64,000 nucleotides of DNA from Aphelocoma coerulescens (taxonomy: Eukaryota > Chordata > Aves > Passeriformes > Corvidae): assembly GCF_041296385.1 (NCBI RefSeq), contig NC_091015.1, positions 53,200,345 to 53,264,344 of the forward strand, read 5' to 3'. Below, in pieces: positions 36,997-48,600 of the stretch; the stretch's first letter is position 1, and every line of letters begins with the position of its first letter. The translations under genes and the position numbers were made by a program. The notes beneath the pieces were generated by a model that made no database searches, was not told where the DNA came from, and saw only the letters and a list, made by a program, of their open reading frames with translations.

Positions 36997-38829
36997 ACAT
37001 GAGGTTTTAACATAAAAGGTGTTGCATATCTCTTTCTTATCTGACTAAAAATACTTGGATTGTATATAGCAATGGACACATAAGTATTTTTGCAAATTTT
37101 AATGCTTTTCAGAGTTTATCAGTGTTTATCAGTTTACTCATTCGTCTTTTTGTGGGGTGGGGGGTGTCTCAGGATCAACTGTCCTGAAAATAGCTACAAG
37201 ACCTCAGAGTTTCTGAAGTTCTCAGGGCAAATGTTCTTTTATCTTTTGGCAGATAAGTATACATAAAACAATCTGTGTAAAAGTAGTCTTTTGGGTCTGA
37301 AATGGAAACTTTGGGAGAGCCCTAGAAGGAACACAAGCTGTTGAACAGATACTTCACTAGGATATAAGTTTTTCTCCTGTTACTGTTCTTTGCCACAGGA
37401 TTCTTCCAGTCTTTGAATATCACTTCAGACGATTGCAGCAGATCAACAGCCCATCTCCTGAGAAGAGCAGGAGCATATTTGCCTCTAAATGCTCTTTCCC
37501 TCCTTTTCTCCCTTTGCCATGGTGCTGAGAAGACTTAAACTTCTATATAGGTTATAGTGCAGGAACAAATGACTTTTTAAATAGCAGGATAAAAATGTCT
37601 TGCTTTATTTGTAAAATTAATGTTTAGGCTTTTTTTTTTTTTTTTTAAGAGAAACTGATATTCTTCTTCATTCTAGCTCAATAGGGTATTTTTTTCCCCA
37701 GGCAGTGTGTGCACACATAGTGCATGTTATTGTGGTGTAGCTGAATGACAAAGTCCCTGGAAAGCAGAATGTTTAATTTCCCGGCATTTGTATAGAAAGC
37801 CAAGGTAGTTTTGCAGTGGAACCTGCAAAAAAGCAATGGTTTAGCAACAGTTCTAAGCAACAATCTGGCTTTTTGGGCATCTGTCTTAAAATGTCTATGC
37901 TGATTCCACACTATTTCATTTGATCTCTAAAGATTATCTGAAGCAGACAACAGATTTTTCACAGCTGCTGTATAGTTCACAAAAAGTAGAAACTCAGATG
38001 GGCCCATAGTACAATATCCTATTTGTGATTATACCCAGAAGCAAGAATACCTAAGGAAAAGCAAAAGAATGGGGTGAAAATATATGACATAGACTCATTA
38101 ATCCCACTGGGAACCTCAACTTGTGTTCAGACAAGCCATGGAAAGGGAGAAGTTGTCATTTTTTCTGGTTTTGGTGGAGACCAGCCTTTGGCTATTGGCT
38201 CCTGATAAGAAACATTTGAAATGAGTGTGGCTTCAAACAGCTTTGGACTGGGGACTGAATACCATCAGTTATTGAAGAGACAACCTTTTAAAGGATAAAT
38301 GAGTTTAATTTATTCTTCTATTCTGGTAAGCCAGGACCACTTCATGGGCACCAGCAAAGCTCCACAAGAGGAAAATACTGTGACCATGAGTACAAGAAGG
38401 TCTTGTGCATCATTTCAACAAGCTGTCATTCAACTGATTGACCTAGAGCCACACAACTGTGAAATCTTTACTGTTCATATATTTTACATCTGTCTGAAAA
38501 AAAGTTGAGATTTATGAGAGACGCACAAAGACTGAAATGATCCTGCTCTGCCCATTTTTTAACAAGTTATTTAAATCTGTTTGTAGCTTGAGCATATTTT
38601 GTTACAGTGTAGCTGAGCACGTAAAAAGAACTCTTAATATTACCCAACTGTATTGCTGCCATAACCAAAATAACTCAGAATGTAGATATTTTGTCTCCTG
38701 ATACAATGAAGTAGTACTAATAAACATTCAGAAATTCAACGAATAATACACTGTGACTATTGTTCTCAGCCTCTGGTAACCACCTATTAAAGTTAAGGTA
38801 TTTTTAATTGAAGTAGTAATTGTGAATTT
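36997..38829. other. XCR1 3' flank and spacer
   Basis: AT-rich sequence with no gene. A T17 run lies at 37630-37646. It may include a long XCR1 3' UTR if the distal AATAAA at 38719 is used. Confidence 0.45.
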
Positions 38830-39250
38830 TCATAGGTTAATTTAGCCTGGAAGAGACTTCTGGAGGTGATCCACTCCTCTGTGCTGCTCACAGAAGTTCC
38901 ATCTCCCTGGCCAGACAAGGTCACTCAGGGCTTTATCTGGTCGAACTGATGACCTGCAAGATCAGGGACTCTATAATTCCTCCAAGTCCTTGTTGCAGTG
39001 CCTAAGAACTCTTATGGTGGATGTTTTTGCTTCTACACGAACAAAATTTCTTTTGCTGCAACCTGGTGATGTTGTTTTTTCCTTACCTTCTCTGTGTCTT
39101 CACATTAGATAATGGAACAGAGCCATCAGATCTCCCCTAAGCCTTGTTTTTTTCCTGGGGGTAAACATATCCCAGCCAATTTAGTGTCTTCATACGTCAT
39201 GTGCTCCAACTCCCTGTCCATCTGTGATCCTCCATTGGGCTGATTTCAGT
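38830..39250 (-). mobile_element. Old, diverged CR1 fragment (antisense)
   Basis: The order of motifs follows the antisense CR1 3' region. A degenerate tail (CATAGGTTAATTTAGCCTGG) and AGAGACTTCTGGAGGTGATC come first. CATCAGATCTCCCCTAAGCC follows, then ATGTGCTCCAACTCCCTGTC and GTGATCCTCCATTGGGCTGA. It is much more diverged than the other copies here. Confidence 0.7.
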
Positions 39251-41590
39251 CAGTCAATGTCTCTTCCTTACACTGGTGGCCATCAAAATCAGAGCAAGAA
39301 TCAGACTCATAGATGTGGGCAATTTTGGCAAAGCAGAACACGTACTTCTTTTTGGCAAAGCAGAACACTTCTGCCAGAAGTGTTTTCATTGAGTCAGGAT
39401 GCCTTCATATTCTCAATATTTTGAAATATTGAGTTCATTGAAATTGTAAATAAAATTCTATTTTATCTTCTCTTTATGGTTACTCACTCTGCAGTTGAAA
39501 ATGCCCTTGCTCATCCAGTGAAACAAAAAACCAAGGAGAAAGAAAGGACAAAGAAATGTGTGAGGAGTAGAGTACTCTCTCCATACTCAAAAACTGTTCA
39601 CGTAACAAAACCAAAACATATTTGAGTTTGTTTAATTCCTCCAAATAATGCTGCTTTCTTCCAGCAAAGAGAGGCAAAAAGATTATGCTCTTTATCCATA
39701 TGCCTATACATACATCCATGTACACCTCTGTAGATGTATATAAAGGCCTCTGTTTCATTTAAACTGCACAGTCCACAGTCTAGGTCTTGGCTTTGCCACA
39801 CTATTTGATGCAGTTGAACCAGCATCAAACCAGATCAAAATCTTGGTACCCACTTTGTCCACACACGAGTGAAATGCAGCCAGTTCTGGGCAGTGATAGC
39901 TCCTAAACCTGATGTACTCAGGTGGAAGTCAGTCTCAGAAGCTGACCTGATATTTAGCAGAATATTCTTCCAAGCTCCTCAGCCACTTTGTCTAAAATGC
40001 CATATTTGCTTCTAGATGTTTTCCAGAGCTTTGCCGATTCTTTTTATGTTGCCTACTCCCAGCTTTACACCTACTGACTATTATTTGTCCACCTATTCAA
40101 AACAGAATGCAAACAAATGCAAAAAGCGCTTCCAAAGCTTTCTCCCCACAGTCACAGAAGGTTTCTGATGATGAACAGCAGCCTGTTGTTCAGTCTAGCT
40201 ACAATGGTATGTTAATCCACCAGGGAAGCTGGGGGTTAGCTGCTCTCATAAAATACCTCAAGTGCCTAGGGGAAGCAAAGCCCTTCCACTCATTATATAA
40301 CATGAATTAACTCTTGCAAAAAAATTTAAAGAAAAATTGAAAATAATTCCCATCTAGCCCATCATAGCTTATGAAGAAGTTAATCAATAAATTTTATCAG
40401 AGCAAAAATACAGGAAAGCAACATGCATGGAGCAGACGTGGTTTTTCCAAGTGCAGCTTCCAAAAAGGAAATATCTCTAACATCTTTTATTGCTAAGAAA
40501 TGAGGAAATACAGAAAATTCTAAAGAAGTGCTGGTCAGCTATGGACCTAGTTGGAAACAGCATGTTTTTCCTCTGAAGAAATTGATGTGTACATAAACAG
40601 GCAATAATTAATATCAATAATTAAGTATTTCTGAAAGTAGCTTGTTACTACATAGTTAAAAGGAGGAACAATCCATTCTAACTGATTATTTCTGAGTGAA
40701 AAGTAGAATAGCACAGACTTTTTGAAAATTTTTAAAATAAAATCCATTGCAGTGAAATTATATGGGATTTGATTTACCATTATTTGTGTCTGATGACCCT
40801 GAGATTACTTTTGGAAGACACCCAGTTGCCTAGAGATCAATGGAAAACAAACATTCGTTTTCAGCAGATGCTCCTGGCACTGCTGCATGATTCAGCAAAG
40901 TGTGCCAAGAAAAGTAAGCCTGAAGGTTGCTTCCAAATGATGTAAGTCATCCCAGAGCATTTCACAGGTCATGTGCCTGCAACATGGGTAGCCCTATAAC
41001 CTGCATTTCTGAGGGCACTAAAATGCTTTTGAGCTACTCAAAAACATACATTAGATGAAGATTAATCACCAAAATTTAAGGTCACTTAGTCATTCTTATG
41101 TGTGGAGGATGATGGAGACATGTCAGTGACTATATACTACATATATTTCCTCAACAGTCTTGAAAATTTGATGCTTTGATCTTCAGCCTAAGCTGATGTT
41201 TATGACGCTAAGAAAGTCACAAGCATTGTGGCAAGAACTGATGACAAACTGCTTGCTCACAAGTTTAATTTAAAATGGTTTATTTACCAAAGTAATGTGG
41301 GAAAAAAAAGCAAAGGAAGTCTTTCAAGTTTGCACTTCAAGTGCAAAACAAGCGTAGCCTATTTCAGGCGCTGGGAAAGAAATGTCCTTTCAGAGAATCA
41401 TATGCATTATGGGAGGGTTAAAATCCGAAAAGAGGAAACAGCCTGCTTGTAGAAGGGGCCTGCTGCTGGAAGCGTTAGGAACCCTGTGCCCCACACCCTG
41501 TCTCAGGAAGCAACCTCTTGTTCCAGTTTCACACCTGTTTTCTCCCAGTCTCTTACTTTATATAGACATACTAATTTCTACCTATGTCTT
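39251..41590. other. Spacer between XCR1 and FYCO1
   Basis: No supported gene. A 19-bp direct repeat occurs at 39323-39341 and 39350-39368. The rest is AT-rich, unique-looking DNA. Confidence 0.45.
39323..39368 (+). repeat. 19-bp direct repeat, 27-bp period
   Basis: TTTTGGCAAAGCAGAACAC is present twice (39323-39341 and 39350-39368), separated by 8 bp. It is a small local duplication with no evident role. Confidence 0.85.
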
Positions 41591-41865
41591 TCACAGAATC
41601 ACAGAATCAATTAGGTTGGAAAAGACCTCTGAGATTGAGTTCAACCCATGACTGAGCACCACCGTGTCTATCAGACCATGGCACTGAGTGCCATGTCCTG
41701 TCTTTCCTTAAACACCTCCAAGAATGGTGACCCCACCACCTCCTTGGGCAGCCCATTCCAGTGTCTAATCACCCTTTCTGTTAAGAAATTCCTCCTTATG
41801 TCCAACCTAAACCTCCCCTGGCATAGCTTGAGACTATGTCCTCTCACCCCTTCAGTTTAGGGATG
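41591..41865 (-). mobile_element. CR1 LINE 3' fragment (antisense)
   Basis: It starts with the tail TCACAGAATCACAGAATCA, followed by TTAGGTTGGAAAAGACCTCT. Later motifs are GGGCAGCCCATTCCAGTGTC, TAAGAAATTCCTCC and a TGTCCTCTCACC end. It is a well-preserved 5'-truncated copy of about 275 bp. Confidence 0.93.
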
Positions 41866-42099
41866 AGGATTTTCCTTTCATCAGCTGGTGAGAGCAGAGA
41901 GGGGGGAATCTGCTGCACACCAGTTTTGTCATGCCTGACTTTCACATTTGCTTCAGTTGTCTGTGCAAAGCACTTGATGAACTGATGTGCAAATGAGAAA
42001 AAAAAAGAAAAAAGAAAAAAACCCATATAGAATAGTCCTAAAAGCAACAGTCAGTACTATATTAAAAAGTATTAAGACAAAAATTTATTAATTTTTTTT

Positions 42100-42367
42100 T
42101 CAGTGGTGCCTGCAACAGGCCAAGGAGCAATGGCCATACGCTAAAACACAGGGAAGTTTCACCTCACCGTGAGAACTTTACATTGAGGGTGGCAGAGCAC
42201 TGAACAGGCTGCCCAGGGAGGCCGTGGAGTCTCCCTCTCTGGAGACATTCCAAACCCACCTGGACGTGTTCCTGTGTCACCTCCTTGAGGTGACCCTGCC
42301 TTGGCAGGGGGGTTGGATCAGGCATCTCCAGAGTCCAGTCCCAACTCTAACGACTCTGTGATTCTGT
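42100..42367 (+). mobile_element. CR1 LINE 3' fragment (sense) abutting the FYCO1 CpG island
   Basis: It reads GGCCAAGGAGCAATGGCC, GGAAGTTTCACCTCACC, AGGCTGCCCAGGGAGGCCGT and ends CTCTGTGATTCTGT, the sense CR1 3' region and tail. It lies opposite in orientation to the copy ending at 41865. Its 3' end is about 280 bp from the predicted FYCO1 start codon in exon 1. Confidence 0.92.
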
Positions 42368-42588
42368 AAAAAGCGACCCTCTGGTGTCAGGGCACCAGAA
42401 ACACCAGCTTCCCCGAGAGGAAACCACCCCAACGCCGCAGCTGTAGCCGAAAGCGGCGACTTCTCTCCCAAAGCCACTTCAAACCCCTCAGCTTTCCCCG
42501 CAGCACTCTGTCCCGGCCGCCTGCGGGCGCCCCTGGAGCTGCACCCAGACACCGCCCCGGGCGTGGGGCGGCCCCTCCGCGGCCTCAC

Positions 42589-42600
42589 GGGAGTTGTAGT
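42589..42600 (-). promoter_or_regulatory. FYCO1: ZNF143/SBS-type promoter motif
   Basis: GGGAGTTGTAGT on the plus strand is ACTACAACTCCC on the minus strand. That is the core of the ZNF143 (Staf) / THAP11-linked motif found close to transcription starts of many CpG-island promoters. It lies 47 nt before the exon 1 ATG, next to a GC box. Binding is inferred from the motif only. Confidence 0.6.
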
Positions 42601-42646
42601 CGGGCGGGGAGGGCCGGAGCCTCAGCCCGGGCCGGCTGTGCGCGAC

Positions 42647-42667
42647 ATGGCGGCGGCAGCCGCGCAG
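42647..42667 (+). CDS. FYCO1: FYCO1 putative exon 1, optional N-terminal extension
   Basis: An ATG in a good context (G at -3, G at +4) opens seven codons (MAAAAAQ) that end exactly at a CAG|GTACCG donor in phase 0. Joined to the acceptor at 51902 the frame enters the FYCO1 start exon directly at its own ATG. That would give a short Ala-rich extension before [11 protein letters not shown]. If translation starts only at the exon 2 ATG, as in the human protein, this exon is untranslated. The exon role is well supported by position and donor; translation of this ATG is an inference. Confidence 0.55.
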
Positions 42668-45600
42668 GTACCGAGCGACCCCTCCGGCGCACCCCCGAGG
42701 GAGCGCGGCGGGGCCGGGGGCGGGGAGGCGGCAGCGGGCGGAGGGAGCTGACGGGGAGAGGGGGAAGTAACTTCGGCGGCTTCCACTTGTTGCGGCGCCG
42801 AGCTCGGCTTCGAGGGGAGGAGCCCCAGCGGGGAGAGAGTTGCCGGCCGCCTTAGGGGGTGCCCGGGTGGGCTCAGTGGTGGGGTGAGCGCGGGCATGGC
42901 AAGGGCACATCAGCCTGGGGTGGGCTGGATGCTGGCTGTCATCGCCTGGGAGCCCCTCGAATGGGGGTCGCCGTCTCTCAGGGCCAGCGCCTGGGCGGAC
43001 GTCGGCCACCATCCAGACCCAGTCCCAGTCTCCTGAAGTGTCATCGTGTCCCCCTGGTGAGCGCTGACTTTAGGCCCACATCAGCACTGCCCTCTGTTTT
43101 CTCCTCTCCTGCAGCTGCAGGGGGAGCGGAGTCACCCTGCTGGAAACCAAACACCCGCCCGTGTCCGTGCCCTCACCCCGCTATAAAGTGCTGACAGGCA
43201 AATATTTGACGCGGCCCTAATCCCACTTTGCCCTTGTGTCGGCAAATCTCCGGCGGATGGATAGGGAGAGAGTTTTGCTGGCACACGGGGCGGCTGGGTC
43301 TGTCTCCGGAGCAGATGCCGGGTTTGCAGCCGGCCCTCCTCCTCCGGCTTATGTTGATCCCGGTAATCCAGAGTGAGCAAGGAGAAGGAAAAAACACAAG
43401 GTTTTAGTGAAATGATTGTCTGCCGCCTTTGGACACTGGATTCCACTCGGGCAGAGGTCCTGCGGTGGTGAGTTGGGCTGTGGAGGGTCTGTGCCGTGTT
43501 CTGGAAACTGGTGTATCCCTTGCTGCTGCAGCTGCCCGAGCACAGGGCCCTGTTTTCTGTCCAGGTCACTGCATCCAGCCTCCTGCTGATTTTTGCAAGG
43601 TTGGTTTGGCACACAGAGTTGGTCAGCTGTAGACTCCACGCTCCTGGTTCTGCCTCTCACTTGAAACCAAACTTCAAGTTTTAAGTTTCAAGTTGAAACA
43701 GAGGGAGAAGTAACAGGCCTTTGTCTGCTTAATGCTGAAGAGTAAAAGTGGGTGATTTTACTCAGCTCTGACTTTGTATGCTCATAAAGGCAAGTTAGGA
43801 TGAAATTTACAGGGTAAAACATGTTCTCTGTCTTATCAGTAACATTGCAACATGTTCTCCCTTACTGCCATGCAGTAGTGTGTTTTATGTTTTCCAGATT
43901 TTGTGGTGTGCAAGGCAGTTTGTAGGAGTCTTCCAATGATCCTCATGGGAGTGATTGAATTTAAAAAATGTTCTAGACGTTCCAAATAGTGTTTTCCAAC
44001 ACCCACATTTAGAAGACTGCACTGCAGTTAAAAAGTTGTATCTTAAGATAGTGCGGTGCAAAACAAGTGATAGTCAATTTTGCTCTGCTTCTTGTAGTGT
44101 GTAGATATATATCTGTCGTATATATATTTGACAGCATTTGTTGTAAACATGGTTTCGCTACTACTCCTCAGGAGCCTGTTAGTTATGGAGCCTGATTTTC
44201 ATGTATAAAGGAGTCTCTTATGTACACCATTTGATAACAGCGAAAGAGTGTGTTATATTTGCAGTCCCTCTCTCCACTGCTAGAGGGTTACATAAAAGGA
44301 ATAGGAATTTTTTGTAACATCCTGGAGGCTAGGTTCCTCTAAGACTTGTTTGGTGAGTGATAAAGACATAAAGAAACAACTAGGGAGAGAAAACTAGTCA
44401 AGATGTAAAGTCTGTAAAATTGCAGAAATTATTCAGTGGACCCAAGAAAAAGTAGTGCTGAAATTTTTTTAACCCAAATTGTTATTTGTTTTTCTTAGTT
44501 GATCACATTTAAAAATAAACAATCGTCTATTTGTCAAGTAAACACCAAAACCTTCCAGTGTTCTTCACATGTTTTTGAGATTATTAAACTTAAGGGAACT
44601 CTAAGAGCCCTAAGTGTTTTTATTGTTACACGTTATTGTTTTTATTTATTTGTTTGTATTACTGTGTGTTTGTTTGTTTGGTTGGTTTTGCCAGTGCAAG
44701 GAAACTTTAGCAGCTTGTATCTAATCCAGTTCATATTTTGATGTAGTAATTTCAGTTTGTCCACGGAGTAGTGGCTGTTTGTGTCCAAAAATTCTGTAAT
44801 AGTAATAATTTAAAATCCTTTGTCCAGATGCATTCTGACAGTGGTTTTACAGTTTTTGACACTGGTAGGAGGAGCAGAACTTTTTATGCAAAGTGCCCGG
44901 ATCTCAGTGCAAGCACAGGACCTTGACTTGTATGCCCTTCCTTCGGTTTAGTATTTTTGCTGATCACAGTATTCTGTGTTGGTTGGTGGTTTAGTGACCT
45001 CAGCAGATATTTAAAAACAACACCTGAATGAGGCCTGCTGGGAAGAAGGATGAAGATAGGAAAGGTCTTGCTACTGCTACAAGCCAGTTTAGGTTTCGAA
45101 AGTGAACCGGTTGGATCAGGGTATCCCGAATAACTGGGCTCGTGCCAAGCCTGCGTCATCTGTGGGCCTGTCTCTTCCTATTCACCCAGTATGACAGTCT
45201 CATACAGGCCTCTCCTCCAAGTGCTTCCTAATCTTTGGGATTTGTCACTCTGAAATTTCCCCTTCCCCCCAAAATGGTGACCTTCACTGGAAAACTCACA
45301 AGAACAGAGGCAGACAAGAAATACTCCATACTTCCTGCTACAGAGGAAGGAAAACAAGAATTCTTTCTGTTGACTCTGGGGCAGCATGACTCAGTGGCCT
45401 GTCAGTTTGGGTTGTCTCAGCGTGGTTTTTGCTTGCCTCGCCCTCTATTTGGTCTACATGTGTGTGGTCAAGACCTGTAATTTTCAGTGTTGCATGTTGG
45501 TATTTCACTGGGAACTGCATATAGGCCAAGAGTTATCCTAAGGAGCTGCTGGCTGGAGGGAGGACGCATGAGGTGCTACAAGTGGGCAAGACTCAACACC

Positions 45601-48600
45601 CATCTGCCAGACTTCCCAAAACCATTAGCTGGAGGAAGCCTTTTCAAGTACTTCTGAAACCTCAGCTTGGAGGGACAGTGTGCACCGGTATATACAGAGG
45701 TAAAATTGCTGCTAAGGAAAGGTCCCACTCAGAGCCGGGATGTAATGGTTGTTGCTTTTAACTATCCCGAAGTCTCAGAGGTGGCTGAGGTACTATAGTC
45801 AGGCCAGCCTTGCTGAGGAAATTAACAAGGCCCAGAGACCAATTTTGGAGACCTGAAAAATATGAGATTCTTTGAAGTCTCCAAGCTTGTGCGATGAATG
45901 AGTTGAGTGTCATGAATCGCCAAATGCTCCTCTGCAGCTGGAAGTCCTCTGGTGTTTCTATTTCTGTAGGTGTCCATGTGGTGCTCCTCAGAGTAGCACC
46001 TGAGTGTCATGTGCCTGGCTTGGAGAACGTGTAAGACATTTAAATAGTTGTGTGAGTTGTAGAGAGAAAGAGCAGATTTTGTGGCAGGGAGGGACACAGG
46101 GAGAATTGTTTAGGAGAATAAGAGCATGAAGAGGGGAAAAAAACCCTTTCACTTTTGAATTAATTCTGTCTTTTCAGCTCACATATAGCCATTGAGACAG
46201 CAGGGGTACCTTCTCCCAGGGAGAGTGAAAGAGGATGGGATCAGCTGTGGAGAAACAAGTCTCTGGGAGAGTTATGGTTGGGTTAATTGATAGATGTTAG
46301 TAAACAAGGTATAGCATTCCTGACATGGCGTGAGGTCTGGCGTGTCCTAAGGGAAAAGGGCAGACAAGTTTGTTAAAAGCGATACTTGTTCAATTCCTGT
46401 TATCAGAAGAGAGCTCTTCTCTTTGTAAACTGACTGCTTCCTCAAACAGGGAAGTTCTGTCATCATGAGATAGGGCTGAGACAAGGTTGTCTTTGTGAGA
46501 TATGTACTAGCTCATCCCTCAGTGTTGTTTGCAGAAAGTGGTCATTTGAGTTCATGTTTTTCAGCAGTTATTGATGTGAAGGAATATCGGAGACAAAACA
46601 CTATTCTCCAAGTGAGGAATCTGTGTCCCTGGTCTGATGCATCTGTCCTGTTTGGCAAAGTACAGTGTAGGGTATTAAAGGGTTTTAAGCCAGGTTAGAG
46701 AGGAGATCCAGTTCTGTAGGTACAGCATTAAAAAAATTTGGTAGGGTTGCCAGCTTTGTCCACTCAAGGTTAAAACTTAACTCTGTCTCGTGGAGTTCTT
46801 ACCCTGCCACTGTATACTCTTGTCTGTTGCCTAGCTTTGATCTTTTTCTAAAAAGAGGTTGTAAATTCAAGGAATAGGGGTGGAATGCAGGTCAGTTGTC
46901 CATAGAATAGGGAAGACTGCACAAAAAGTTTATAAAACTTTACTGATTCTTTTGTGTCAGTCTTTTCTGTCAGGTTAGGGGTACAAGCAGTATTTTATGA
47001 ATGTCATTAGTTTGTGTTTTTATGTTGTAAAATGCAAATATTCCTAGAGCACAAGAGCCTTCCCACAAAAAGGCTTTACTGTAAGGAGTTTTTAACTATA
47101 AAAATGCTCCTTCTCTGCCAAGCATTTGCAAAATATGTGAATGTTTTTATGCACTTCATCTAGTTATTCTCTTCCTCTATGTTATGATACTCAGAGAATT
47201 TGTTTTTCTAGACACGTATTTTCTGCGAGATGTCTTTTATTGTTAATTGTTTATATTCGCAAACCATATTTTTGTCACTGAAATGTGAAGATTTGCTGAT
47301 GTAGAAAATTAAGGGAAAAAATTAATTTAAAAAGATTTCACTTCTCGGAGTGGAAACCCTAGCTGTCATTCAGACTGTGCCTGCCTTTTGCTTTTAATCC
47401 TTCTATTTAATACAGTCCAGTCATGTATCTTTGTATGGAGTGTTAAAGCACAAACAGTTGAGTTGCCCAGTAAGAAGCACATGTGTGTGCATGACAGAAG
47501 AACCACGCTGTCTTTTTTATACCTCAGACCCTTACTTCCAGCAAATAGTTCTTCAGCTTTATGGATGTGCAGCTCTGTGTGCCTGCATGGTACAAAATGA
47601 GAAAAGCTGCAGCACAGCTGCCGTGAATTTCACTGGGGCTCTATGTTTGCTGCAACAACAAAGTACGAAGTAGTTTTTTCAGACAGTTACTGGAATGAAA
47701 TTAGTTAACTAAATCAGTGCTGTTACAATCCTGAGAGTTAGGGACTTTCTTTTCCCAGTTCTTCCTTCATCTCTCCCTGAGGTTTGCATTCAGTGTCTTT
47801 TGTCAGTGTGTCTTGTAGCCAACTGTATGACCAGGTAGGTTGTTAAGGATTTTTTTTTTCCAGTGTACCTTGCAGTTATCAATCAGTATCTGCTTTTATA
47901 GAGCATACCATGTTCACACTACACAAGGGAATAATACAGTTAAAGCTGTGACTCACAAACATAGGATTTGTCTAAGTATCCTCACTTGCCTGTTTTGTTT
48001 CATATAGAATGTTAGAAAAGGCGTAGGATTGCAGGCACCAAATAATTAAAGGTCTTGTGATACCATTTGGGGCCATGTGATGAAGTGCCCTTGTTTGGAA
48101 TGACTAGTCCAGAGTAGTCATATTAACAGGAAGTATTTCCATAAGCAGTAGAAAGTAGTGGGTCTTGGTTTCCAAAGTATAGTTTTTGCAAATCTGATTT
48201 ACTGTTTAGCTGAATTACAGCAAGTCTGCAGTGTGAGCTCTGCTCTTAGTGCACACTGAAAATGCACTTGGGTGGGGAGTGGATTCTCTGATATCAGGTT
48301 ATAATGGAAGTCTCACTGTAGCCTTTAACAATGCAGAGACACTCTGCTCATGGGCATCCTCCCTGCTTCCTGTTTTGATTGCACATGGAGAAGTGTAATA
48401 TTTTGAAGATGATTGCCTTCTCTCAAGGTTGGCCAAAATTGACCTAAAAGGGTAGCTGCTGGAGATGCAGACATGGTGTAGAAAATGAAGATAAATTTTA
48501 TAGAATCAGATTAAAAGTAGGTCATTGTAGCTACTTCACTAACCAGTTTAATTACAGTTATTACATTTTGTTGCCTGTTTTATATGTGTCTCACTCCCCT

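Larger units (their letters stand above)
42400..43350. promoter_or_regulatory. FYCO1: CpG island promoter of FYCO1
   Basis: G+C and CpG rise sharply here against AT-rich surroundings, with GC boxes such as GGGCGGGG at 42602-42609 and a second G-rich cluster just inside intron 1. No TATA box is evident. This fits a broad housekeeping-type promoter for the plus-strand gene. GC-rich open frames inside the island, including 174 codons on the minus strand, have biased Pro/Ala/Arg composition and are not genes. Confidence 0.85.

Noticed and set aside
42488..43012. 174-codon minus-strand frame and other long frames in the CpG island
   Set aside because: GC-rich DNA lacks stop codons, so long frames arise by chance. 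Pro/Ala/Arg-rich translation with no family match.
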